From assembly GCA_964597315.1 (NCBI GenBank), contig CAZQXD010000028.1:1-51628 (forward strand): DNA of 51,628 bases. Reading direction: 5' to 3'. Below, one piece after another: positions 19,361-27,316 of this stretch. Below the pieces are notes generated by a model that saw only the letters and a list, made by a program, of their open reading frames with translations, did no database searches and had not been told where the DNA came from. The DNA comes from CAZQXD01 sp964597315 (GTDB lineage: Bacteria; Pseudomonadota; Gammaproteobacteria; Competibacterales; Competibacteraceae). The translations under genes and the position numbers were made by a program. The first letter of the stretch is position 1, and each line of letters starts with the position of its first letter.

Positions 19361-19747
19361 ATGGCCATCAGCTTCGATAAAGTTCTCGGTCCCTACACCG
19401 CCGCCCTGGAGCTGCGTTCCCAGCGGGCAGAACTCATCGCCGGCAATATCGCTAACGCCGAAACCCCCAATTACCTGGCCCGGGATCTGGATTTCCAGCG
19501 GTTGCTGGAAAACCGCCTGGGGCAGGGGACCCTGGCGACCACCGACGCAGGCCATCTTCAGGCCCGGGGCGGCAATCCCGGCGAGCCTTTGTACCGGGTG
19601 CCCTCCCAGCCGTCCATCGACGGTAACACCGTGGACGCCCATCAGGAGAAGGCCGCCTTCGCTGACAATGCTCTGCGCTATCAGACCAGCCTACGGCTGA
19701 TCTCGTCCCGTATCCAAGGGATGATGAGCGCTCTGCGGGGAGAATGA
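19361..19747 (+). CDS. flgB: Flagellar proximal rod protein FlgB
   Basis: 128 residues, beginning MAISFDKVLGPYTAALELRS, followed by the flagellar rod motif IAGNIANAETPNYLARDLDF. Exported by the flagellar type III apparatus to build the proximal rod. A ribosome-binding site (AAGGAG) precedes it. First gene of the rightward operon; its stop overlaps the flgC start region. Confidence 0.95.
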   Translation: MAISFDKVLGPYTAALELRSQRAELIAGNIANAETPNYLARDLDFQRLLENRLGQGTLATTDAGHLQARGGNPGEPLYRVPSQPSIDGNTVDAHQEKAAFADNALRYQTSLRLISSRIQGMMSALRGE

Positions 19748-20160
19748 CCATGTCCTTGTTTAATATATTCACCGTCTCCGGGTCGGCGCTGCACGCCCAG
19801 TCGGTGCGTCTCAATACCACCGCCAGCAATCTGGCCAACGCCGACAGCGCCGCCAGCAGCACCAATGCCACGTACCGGTCCCGCCAGCCGGTGTTCGGAG
19901 TTTTGGAGGGGGAGTCCATGGACGACGCTGCGGCCGGGGTGGAGGTACTGGGCATTGTGGAAAGCCAGGCGCCTCTACGCAAGGAACACCGGCCCGGCCA
20001 TCCCCTGGCCGACCCCGAGGGTTATGTGTTTCTGCCCAACGTCAATCCCATGGAAGAAATGGCCAATATGATCGCCGCCTCCCGAGCCTACGAGAGCAAT
20101 GTGGAGGTAATCAACACCTCCAAGCAGATGCTGCTGCGCACCCTAGCCCTGGGCAAGTAA
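19744..20160 (+). CDS. flgC: Flagellar proximal rod protein FlgC
   Basis: 138 residues with the rod motif NTTASNLANADSA and the C-terminal heptad helix PMEEMANMIAASRAYESNVEVINTSKQMLLRTL. The ATG at 19744 overlaps the flgB stop; the second ATG at 19750 gives the more usual MSLFN start and either could be used. Confidence 0.95.
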   Translation: MTMSLFNIFTVSGSALHAQSVRLNTTASNLANADSAASSTNATYRSRQPVFGVLEGESMDDAAAGVEVLGIVESQAPLRKEHRPGHPLADPEGYVFLPNVNPMEEMANMIAASRAYESNVEVINTSKQMLLRTLALGK

Positions 20161-20173
20161 GGAGACCGAGACC

Positions 20174-20857
20174 GTGAACAGCATCCAGAACAGCACCCTG
20201 CTGGAATCCCTCAACGTCGGCCAGCGCTCCAGGGAGCAGGAGGCTACCGGCGCCCGCCGGGAAATGGGGCAGGAGGATTTTTTGCGGTTGATGGTGGCCC
20301 AGATGAAAAATCAGGACCCCACCAAGCCTTTGGACCCCAACGAGTATCTGTCGCAACTGACCCAGTTCACCAACCTGCAAGGCATTCAGGACCTGAACCA
20401 GACCGTCAGCGGCCTGGCCCAGCCCCTGCAATCCATCCAGACCCTCCAGGCTTCTTCTCTGGTGGGGCGGTCGGTGATCGTGGAGGGCAACCAGGCGTAT
20501 CTGCCCGAGCAAGGCACGGTGCGGGGCAGTGTCCCGGTGCCCGGTTTGGTGGAGGATCTGAGCGTCGGGGTCTACAACAGCAGCGGCCAGTTGCTACGCC
20601 AAATTCCCCTGGGCAACCGGGGAACGGGGGACGTGGCTTTTACCTGGGACGGCCGCGACGCCAATGGCGTGCAACTGCCCGCCGATGTCTACACCCTGCG
20701 CCCCCAGGGCCGGGTGGCCGGGGAACTCCAGGGCTTCGGGCTGGAACTCCAGGCCCAGGTGCAAAGCGTCAGTCTGAATGCCGGTGGCGCCGATATGACC
20801 CTCAACCTCACCGGGTTGGGCAATCGCTCCATCGACGATATCAAGGAAATTTTCTAA
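20174..20857 (+). CDS. flgD: Hook capping / assembly protein FlgD
   Basis: 227 residues from a GTG. The N-terminal export and cap segment reads MGQEDFLRLMVAQMKNQDP then PLDPNEYLSQLTQFTNLQGI, and the C-terminal beta domains include FTWDGRDANGVQLPADVYTL. It caps the growing hook and guides FlgE polymerisation. GGAG precedes the GTG. Confidence 0.95.
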   Translation: MNSIQNSTLLESLNVGQRSREQEATGARREMGQEDFLRLMVAQMKNQDPTKPLDPNEYLSQLTQFTNLQGIQDLNQTVSGLAQPLQSIQTLQASSLVGRSVIVEGNQAYLPEQGTVRGSVPVPGLVEDLSVGVYNSSGQLLRQIPLGNRGTGDVAFTWDGRDANGVQLPADVYTLRPQGRVAGELQGFGLELQAQVQSVSLNAGGADMTLNLTGLGNRSIDDIKEIF

Positions 20858-20882
20858 ACCCCTATACTCCGAGGGCTAAGCC

Positions 20883-22145
20883 ATGTCATTTCGTACCGCG
20901 CTTACCGGTCTCAACGCCGCCACCGCCGACCTGGGGGTAATCTCCAACAATATCGCCAACAACAACACCACGGGCTTTAAGTCCTCCCGGGCGGAGTTCG
21001 GCGATATTTTCTCCCTGTCCAGCCTGGGCACCACCACCCCCCGAGACATCGGCAGCGGCGTGCAACTGCTGGCCGTAGCCCAGCAGTTCGGTCAGGGCAA
21101 TATCACCACCACCAACAACCCCCTGGACATTGCCGTGGACGGGGAGGGCTTTTTCCGGCTCAACAGTAGCGGCAATATCCTCTTCACCCGGGCTGGCGCT
21201 TTCCATGTGGATAAGGAAGGCTATATCGTCAACGCTCAGGACGAGCGCCTCACCGGCTTCGCGGTAGATAGCGGCGGCAATCTGTCCCGCACCCTGACAG
21301 ATTTACAGATGAGCGTCTCCGATATCGAGCCACAGGCCACCACCAGTGGGGAGATCGGCTTGAACCTGGACGCCTCGTCCCAACCGCCGGTTTCGCCCCC
21401 GACCTTTAGTATCTCCAACTCCGACACCTTCAACTACACCACGGCCCTGACCATCTACGACAGCCTGGGTCTCAGCCATACCTTGAGTATGTATTTCATC
21501 AAGGACGCCACCTCCAATCTGTGGCAAATCGAATTGAGCGTGGATGGCACCGACCCGGCCTATGTGACTTTTCCCGACAACACTTTGCAGTTCACCGAAG
21601 GCGGGCTGTTGGACCTCGCCGCCACCCCCCAGCCCCTGTCCGCCACCATCGACTTCGCCGCAGTCAACGCCGAGTTGGGCACCCTCTCGGGCGCCGGCAC
21701 CCCCCAGACCATTGAGCTGAATTTCGGCACCGCCACCCAGTTCGGCGGCGAGTTCAGCACCAACACCCTGACCCAGGACGGCTTCACCAGCGGCAGCCTG
21801 TCCGGGGCCGACATCAGCAACGACGGCGTCATCTTCGGCCGTTATAGCAACGGCGAGGCCTCGGTGCTGGGGCAGGTGGCCCTGGCCACCTTCCGCAACT
21901 CCCAGGGCCTGCGGCCGGTGGGGGATACCAGTTGGGTGGAGACCTCTCCCTCCGGCGTCGCCCTGGTGCAGCAGCCAGGGGTCGGCGCGGCGGGGCTGGT
22001 GCGTTCCGGCGCCTTGGAGGAGTCCAACGTGGAACTGACCGAATCCCTGGTGAATATGATCAACGCCCAGCGCAACTTCCAGGCCAACGCCCAGGTGGTG
22101 CAGACCTCCAACGAACTCACCCAAACCATCATCAACCTGCGTTAA
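20883..22145 (+). CDS. flgE: Flagellar hook protein FlgE
   Basis: 420 residues. The N-terminus MSFRTALTGLNAATADLGV and NNIANNNTTGFKSSRAEFGD, and the C-terminal helix ESLVNMINAQRNFQANAQVV, form the hook core. The middle is the variable, T/S-rich surface domain. Length is normal for a short hook protein. Confidence 0.96.
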   Translation: MSFRTALTGLNAATADLGVISNNIANNNTTGFKSSRAEFGDIFSLSSLGTTTPRDIGSGVQLLAVAQQFGQGNITTTNNPLDIAVDGEGFFRLNSSGNILFTRAGAFHVDKEGYIVNAQDERLTGFAVDSGGNLSRTLTDLQMSVSDIEPQATTSGEIGLNLDASSQPPVSPPTFSISNSDTFNYTTALTIYDSLGLSHTLSMYFIKDATSNLWQIELSVDGTDPAYVTFPDNTLQFTEGGLLDLAATPQPLSATIDFAAVNAELGTLSGAGTPQTIELNFGTATQFGGEFSTNTLTQDGFTSGSLSGADISNDGVIFGRYSNGEASVLGQVALATFRNSQGLRPVGDTSWVETSPSGVALVQQPGVGAAGLVRSGALEESNVELTESLVNMINAQRNFQANAQVVQTSNELTQTIINLR

Positions 22146-22155
22146 GGGCTGAACC

Positions 22156-22899
22156 ATGGACCGCATGCTCTATGTCGCCATGACCGGAGCCGGGCAGTTG
22201 CTCAAGGCCCAGTCCCTACACAGTCACAATTTGGCCAACGCCACCACCACCGGCTTTCGCCAGGACCTGGCGGCCTTGCGCGCCCAGCCAGTATTCGGAG
22301 AGGGGCTGCCCAGCCGGGTCTACGCCATGAGCGAGCGCCCGGGTGTGGATGCTACCCCCGGACCCCTGGCCAGCACTGGTCGGGAACTGGACCTGGCCAT
22401 CAATGGCGAGGGCTGGCTTGCGGTGCAGGCCGCCGATGGGTCGGAAGCCTATACCCGGGCCGGGGATCTGCGGCTCACTGCGGAGGGCTTGCTGGTCACC
22501 GGCGCCGGCCATCCGGTGCTGGGGGAGGCCGGGCCTATCGCCATCCCCCCCGCCGAAAAGCTGGAGATCGGCGCTGACGGCACCCTCGGCATCCTGCCCC
22601 TGGGCGAGGCTGGGACGGCCCTCGCGGAGGTGGACCGCATCCGCTTGGTCAAGCCCGATCCCGAGCGCCTGTACAAGGGCCTGGACGGACTGATGCGCCT
22701 GGACGCCGAACTACCCCCGCCTCCGGCCGACGCCTCGGTGCGGCTGACCGCAGGCATGCTGGAGGGCAGCAATGTCAATGCCGTGGCCGCCCTGGTGGAC
22801 ATGATCGACTTGTCCCGGCAGTTCGAAATGCAAATGCGGATGATGCACACCGCCCGCCAGAACGACGAACGCAGCGACCGACTGCTGCGCCTTGAATAA
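22156..22899 (+). CDS. flgF: Flagellar proximal rod protein FlgF
   Basis: 247 residues, MDRMLYVAMTGAGQLLKAQS, followed by HNLANATTTGFRQDL and a C-terminal EGSNVNAVAALVDMIDLSRQFEMQM. It is a rod subunit related to FlgG but shorter. The gene starts 10 bases after flgE. Confidence 0.94.
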   Translation: MDRMLYVAMTGAGQLLKAQSLHSHNLANATTTGFRQDLAALRAQPVFGEGLPSRVYAMSERPGVDATPGPLASTGRELDLAINGEGWLAVQAADGSEAYTRAGDLRLTAEGLLVTGAGHPVLGEAGPIAIPPAEKLEIGADGTLGILPLGEAGTALAEVDRIRLVKPDPERLYKGLDGLMRLDAELPPPPADASVRLTAGMLEGSNVNAVAALVDMIDLSRQFEMQMRMMHTARQNDERSDRLLRLE

Positions 22900-22912
22900 G
22901 GAGTGATGCCCC

Positions 22913-23698
22913 ATGAATTCCGCCCTGTGGATTGCCAAAACCGGCCTCGACGCCCAGCAGACCCGCATGGGCGTGGTGGCCAATAACCTGGCCAACGTCA
23001 ACACCACCGGCTTCAAGCGGGACCGGGCGGTGTTCGAGGACCTGCTCTACCAGAACGTCCGTCAGGTCGGGGCGCTCACCTCCCAGAACACCCAACTGCC
23101 CTCGGGCCTGGCCCTGGGCACCGGGGTGCGGGTGGTGGCCACGGAGAAGCTGCACACCCAAGGCAATATCGTCCAGACCGAAACCCCCTTGGACTTGGCC
23201 ATCAATGGCCGGGGCTATTTCCAGGTGCTGCTGCCCGATGGCAATGTGGCCTACACCCGGGATGGCTCCTTCCAGATCAACGATCAGGGGGTGATGGTCA
23301 CCAGCAATGGCTACGAGTTACAGCCAAACATCACCCTGCCGGACAATATCCAGAGCGTCACCATCGGCGCCGACGGCACGGTGTCGGCGCAGATCGTCGG
23401 CCAGGCGGCCCCCAATCAGGTGGGCAATATCCAGTTGGCGGACTTTATCAATCCCACCGGGCTACAGGCCATCGGCGAAAATCTGTACCTGGAGTCCGCC
23501 GCCAGCGGCGCCCCGGCGGTGGGTCAGCCTGACGCCAACGGCCTGGGCACACTGATGCAAGGGGCCTTGGAGTCCTCCAACGTCAATGTGGTGGAAGAAC
23601 TGGTGAACATGATCGAGACCCAGCGGGCCTACGAGATGAACTCCAAGGCCGTTTCCACTACCGATCAGATGCTCCAATACGTCAACAACAACCTGTGA
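22913..23698 (+). CDS. flgG: Flagellar distal rod protein FlgG
   Basis: 261 residues, the usual length. MNSALWIAKTGLDAQQTRM, NNLANVNTTGFKRDRAVFED, and the C-terminal ESSNVNVVEELVNMIETQRAYEMNSKAV identify the distal rod protein, the axle within the L and P rings. Confidence 0.97.
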   Translation: MNSALWIAKTGLDAQQTRMGVVANNLANVNTTGFKRDRAVFEDLLYQNVRQVGALTSQNTQLPSGLALGTGVRVVATEKLHTQGNIVQTETPLDLAINGRGYFQVLLPDGNVAYTRDGSFQINDQGVMVTSNGYELQPNITLPDNIQSVTIGADGTVSAQIVGQAAPNQVGNIQLADFINPTGLQAIGENLYLESAASGAPAVGQPDANGLGTLMQGALESSNVNVVEELVNMIETQRAYEMNSKAVSTTDQMLQYVNNNL

Positions 23699-23705
23699 CG
23701 CCGCC

Positions 23706-24386
23706 GTGAAATCCTTAAGAGTGATTATGGTGGCCCTGGCGGTGTCCCTGTCCGCCTGTTCCACCCTACCCAACCAGCACACCTTCACGCCAGTCATGCC
23801 CCGGGTGACCGTGGAGGACAAGCCCCTACCACCAGAGGCGGTGACCGGCGCCATTTTCCGGGATGGCCGGGAACTGCGCTTGTTCGAGGACCGCACCGCC
23901 CGGCGGGTGGGGGATATCCTCACCATCCGCCTGCTAGAGCGCACCAGCGCCAGCAAGCAGGCCAGCAGCAGCGCCGACAAGTCCAGCGAGATCGGCCTCG
24001 CCAACCCCACCTTGTTCGGCAGCCCAGTGAGCTTCAACGGCAACGGCCTGTCCGCCTCGGTATCGGGAGAGCAAGCCTTCGAGGGGGGTGGGGCCGCCGA
24101 CCAGAGCAACAGCCTCACCGGCCAGATCAGCGCCGTGGTGGTGGACGTGCTGCCCAGCGGCGCCCTGGTGGTGCGGGGCGAGAAGATGCTCACCCTCAAC
24201 CAGGGTCAGGAGTTCGTGCAAATCTCCGGGGTGGTGCGCCTGGAGGATATTGGCGCCGACAACAGCGTGCTGTCCTCCCAGGTGGCCGATGCCCAGATCA
24301 CCTACGCCGGCACCGGGGCCATGGCCGACGCCAGCGCCATGGGTTGGCTGGGCCGGTTTTTCCTAAGCCCCCTGTGGCCATTCTGA
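23706..24386 (+). CDS. flgH: Flagellar L-ring lipoprotein FlgH
   Basis: 226 residues from GTG. A lipoprotein signal with lipobox LSAC (Cys18) anchors it in the outer membrane. The mature part includes GDILTIRLLERTSASKQAS, QGEFVQ-like regions (GQEFVQISGVVRLEDI) and the closing GWLGRFFLSPLWPF. It forms the outer-membrane bushing. No strong Shine-Dalgarno is visible; coupling to flgG, 7 bases upstream, is likely. Confidence 0.95.
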   Translation: MKSLRVIMVALAVSLSACSTLPNQHTFTPVMPRVTVEDKPLPPEAVTGAIFRDGRELRLFEDRTARRVGDILTIRLLERTSASKQASSSADKSSEIGLANPTLFGSPVSFNGNGLSASVSGEQAFEGGGAADQSNSLTGQISAVVVDVLPSGALVVRGEKMLTLNQGQEFVQISGVVRLEDIGADNSVLSSQVADAQITYAGTGAMADASAMGWLGRFFLSPLWPF

Positions 24387-24396
24387 GGGACCGCCC

Positions 24397-25515
24397 ATGC
24401 CACGATGGATTGCCCACACCCGCCGCGCCGCCGTCCTGGGGCTGCTGCTGGTGCTGGCCCTGACCCCGGCTCGGGCCGAGCGCATCAAGGATCTGGCCAC
24501 CCTGGCCGGGGTGCGCAGCAATCAATTGGTGGGCTACGGTCTGGTCACTGGCCTGAACGGCACCGGCGATCAGACCAGCCAGACCCCGTTTACCGTGCAG
24601 AGCCTGAAAAGCATGCTGGCCGGTCTGGGGGTGGTGCTGCCCGCGGAGATGAACCTGCAACTCAAGAACGTGGCCGCCGTGTCCCTGCACGCGGAACTGC
24701 CCCCCTTCGCCAAGCCCGGCCAGGCCATTGATGTCACGGTCTCGTCCCTGGGCAACGCCAAAAGCCTGCGGGGCGGCAGCCTGCTGATGGCGCCCCTGCG
24801 GGGGGCCGATGGCCAGATCTACGCCATGGCCCAGGGCAATGTGGTGGTGGGCGGTCTGGGGGTGGAAGGAGAAGGCTCCCGGATCACCGTCAACGTGCCC
24901 AGCACCGGTCGCATCCCCAACGGCGCCTCCGTAGAGCGGGCCGTGCCCAATAGCTTCACTGTGGGCGGGCCGCTGATTCTGAATCTAAACCGGCCCGATT
25001 TCACCACCGCCCAGCGCCTGGCCGAGGCCGTCAATCAAGCCTATGGGGGCCAAGTGGCCGTGGCCATGGACGCCGCTTCGGTACGGATTCGCGCCCCGAC
25101 CAATCCAAGCCAGCGGGTGGGTTTCGTGGCCATGGTGGAGAACCTCACCCTGGAGCCTGGGGAGGCTGCCGCCCGGGTGATCGTCAACTCCCGCACCGGC
25201 ACCGTGGTGATCGGCCAGAACGTGCGGGTGGCCCCGGCGGCGGTGACCCACGGCAGCCTGACTGTCACCATCGCCTCGGACCCCGTGATCAGCCAGCCCA
25301 ACCCCCTGGCCGGCGGCCAGACCGTGGTGGCGCCCCGGGCCGATATTGCCGTGGATGAAGAAGCCAACCCCATGTTTCTGTTCAACCCGGGTGTGGCCCT
25401 GGAGGACATCGTGCGGGCCGTCAATCAGGTGGGGGCCTCGCCCTCGGATCTGGTGTCCATCCTGGAAGCCCTGAAAGCCGCCGGCGCCCTGCGCGCCGAG
25501 CTGATTGTCATCTAA
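24397..25515 (+). CDS. flgI: Flagellar P-ring protein FlgI
   Basis: 372 residues with a signal peptide ending ARA, then ERIKDLATLAGVRSNQLVGYGLV, the invariant FlgI start. Later blocks VRVAPAAVTHGSLTVTI and NPGVALEDIVRAVNQVGASPSDLVSILEALKAAGAL are also typical. Periplasmic ring around the rod in the peptidoglycan layer. Confidence 0.97.
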   Translation: MPRWIAHTRRAAVLGLLLVLALTPARAERIKDLATLAGVRSNQLVGYGLVTGLNGTGDQTSQTPFTVQSLKSMLAGLGVVLPAEMNLQLKNVAAVSLHAELPPFAKPGQAIDVTVSSLGNAKSLRGGSLLMAPLRGADGQIYAMAQGNVVVGGLGVEGEGSRITVNVPSTGRIPNGASVERAVPNSFTVGGPLILNLNRPDFTTAQRLAEAVNQAYGGQVAVAMDAASVRIRAPTNPSQRVGFVAMVENLTLEPGEAAARVIVNSRTGTVVIGQNVRVAPAAVTHGSLTVTIASDPVISQPNPLAGGQTVVAPRADIAVDEEANPMFLFNPGVALEDIVRAVNQVGASPSDLVSILEALKAAGALRAELIVI

Positions 25516-25518
25516 GGA

Positions 25519-25538
25519 GCCGGTCCATAGGGACCGGC
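25519..25538. other. Hairpin between flgI and the SPOR gene
   Basis: A perfect 8-bp stem with 4-base loop, GCCGGTCC-ATAG-GGACCGGC, lies 4 bases after the flgI stop. No U run follows, so it is more likely an mRNA stabiliser or partial attenuator than a terminator. Confidence 0.5.
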
Positions 25539-25560
25539 GCGGATCAAGGAGTTGCATACC

Positions 25561-26361
25561 ATGGCCCTCCCCGACAACTGGAAACCCTTGCTGGTGGCGT
25601 TCTGTTTCCTGCCCTTAGTGGCAGCCCTGCAACTGGCCGCCGTCTGGGTGGTGGGCGGTCTCCACCAGGGCGTTGATACCCTGTCCACGGCGACGGCCAT
25701 GCCGATTCCCGACCCCGCGCCACCGGTCGCCGATCCGAGGCCGGATGGGACTACTCCAGAAGCGTCTCCCGTAGTCCAGGCCCTGGATGGCTGGCGGCGG
25801 GAACGACCGTCGCCGCCGATGGCCGAGGCCGCCGATTCGCCGCCCACGGTCGGGGAGAATCAACAGGCCAGCGCGACGGACGGGCCAGCAGTCCCGACCC
25901 CCAGCGTCGCAGCGGAAGCCAGCGCCCCAGAGGCCCCTGCACCACTGCCGACGCTACTGCGGCCCTTGGCGTCCGATGGGGAGGCCGGCCCGGAGATGAT
26001 CCTGGCCAATGCCTTCATCATCGACCCCATCGAGACCGCCAGCCTGGAGAAAGACGCCGATGGCCTTCAGGATGTCGGTTGGCTGCGCCAGCGCAACCCC
26101 GCCCATTACACCTTACAAATCATCACCGTCTCCAGCCCAGACAATCTGGATAAGTTCACCCGGAATCAGCGGTTGCCAGAACCCCAGGCCTATTACCGAA
26201 CCTATTGGAGCAAGCGGCAAAGCTATGCCTATGCCTTGGTGGCGGGGACTTATCGGGACTGGAGCGACGCCCGGAACGCGGCCCGGGAGCTATCCCGGCG
26301 CCAGCCCACACTCAAGCCCTGGATTCGCAGCTTCGGCGAGATTCAACGGGAAATACAGTAG
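25561..26361 (+). CDS. SPOR-domain membrane protein inserted in the flagellar operon
   Basis: 266 residues. One N-terminal membrane helix (about 10-33, LLVAFCFLPLVAALQLAAVWVV), a long P/A/E-rich linker (45-155), and a C-terminal SPOR domain (about 180-262: HYTLQIITVSSPDNLDKFTRN ... SYAYALVAGTYRDWSDARNAA ... KPWIRSFGEIQ), resembling DamX. SPOR domains bind denuded peptidoglycan glycans. AGGAG precedes the ATG at 25561. It sits between flgI and flgJ, both of which deal with the cell wall, so a role in placing the rod or muramidase through peptidoglycan is plausible. Confidence 0.85.
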   Translation: MALPDNWKPLLVAFCFLPLVAALQLAAVWVVGGLHQGVDTLSTATAMPIPDPAPPVADPRPDGTTPEASPVVQALDGWRRERPSPPMAEAADSPPTVGENQQASATDGPAVPTPSVAAEASAPEAPAPLPTLLRPLASDGEAGPEMILANAFIIDPIETASLEKDADGLQDVGWLRQRNPAHYTLQIITVSSPDNLDKFTRNQRLPEPQAYYRTYWSKRQSYAYALVAGTYRDWSDARNAARELSRRQPTLKPWIRSFGEIQREIQ

Positions 26362-26370
26362 GAGCCAAGT

Positions 26371-27294
26371 ATGCTCGACAATCCCGCCAAGGCTTCGGTG
26401 TATACGGACTTTCAGGCCCTGACTCGGCTCAAAGGCCAGGCCCGGGAGCAGTCCCCCGAAGCCTTGCGCGAGGTGGCCCGGCAGTTCGAGGCCCTGTTCA
26501 CCCAGATGATGCTGAAAAGCATGCGTCAGGCCGGGGCCGCCGAGGGGGGCATTCTGGATAGCGACCAGAGCTTGTTCTATCGGGATATGTTCGACCAGCA
26601 ACTGGCGGTGACCCTGTCCCAACAGCGCGGGCTGGGGCTGGCTGACATGATCGTCCGCCAGCTTGGCGGGGAACCCGCTCCGGCTCCGCCACCCCGACCT
26701 GTGTCCGCCCCGCCGCTGCTGCCGGTCCCGCGCCGGATCCACACCGCCAACCCGGTTCCCACCCCGGTGTCCGTGGTCACCGAGGCATTGCCGGAAGGGC
26801 CGAACGGTTTCCTGAAGCAGATGTGGCCTCACGCCCGCCAGGCCGCTCGCCGGTTGGGGGTGGACCCCCAAGTGCTGATCGCCCAGGCGGCCCTGGAGAC
26901 CGGCTGGGGGGCGGCCGTACCTCGTTTCCCGGATGGGCGCAGCAGCCACAATCTATTTGGCATCAAAGCCCATGGCTGGTCCGGCGAGCGGGTCTATAAC
27001 CAAACCCTGGAATTCGTGGCAGGGGTAGCCGAACGGCGCCGGGAGGGGTTTCGGGCTTACAGCTCCTTTGCGGAGAGCTTCCGGGACTACGCCGAATTTT
27101 TGCAGGCCAACCCGCGCTACAGCCAGGCCCTGGAGCAGGCTGGAGACAACGAGGGCTTCGTGCGCGCCCTGCACCGGGCCGGCTACGCCACCGACCCGGC
27201 TTATGCCGACAAGATACTGACAATTCTGGACAGTCTGGTTCCGAAGGAGCGCCTCAAGACCGCCGCCGCCGGGCCGATAAGCAAAGACAGTTAA
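26371..27294 (+). CDS. flgJ: Rod cap / muramidase FlgJ
   Basis: 307 residues. Residues 10-100 are the rod-capping domain (QFEALFTQMMLKSMRQA, DMFDQQLAVTLSQQRGLGLADM), 101-138 a proline-rich linker, and 145-290 a glucosaminidase-type hydrolase domain with the likely catalytic Glu176 in AQAALETGWG and the HNLFGIKA motif. It opens the peptidoglycan for the growing rod. Confidence 0.96.
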   Translation: MLDNPAKASVYTDFQALTRLKGQAREQSPEALREVARQFEALFTQMMLKSMRQAGAAEGGILDSDQSLFYRDMFDQQLAVTLSQQRGLGLADMIVRQLGGEPAPAPPPRPVSAPPLLPVPRRIHTANPVPTPVSVVTEALPEGPNGFLKQMWPHARQAARRLGVDPQVLIAQAALETGWGAAVPRFPDGRSSHNLFGIKAHGWSGERVYNQTLEFVAGVAERRREGFRAYSSFAESFRDYAEFLQANPRYSQALEQAGDNEGFVRALHRAGYATDPAYADKILTILDSLVPKERLKTAAAGPISKDS

Positions 27295-27316
27295 GCCTTT
27301 TACGGCAGGATTCAGC

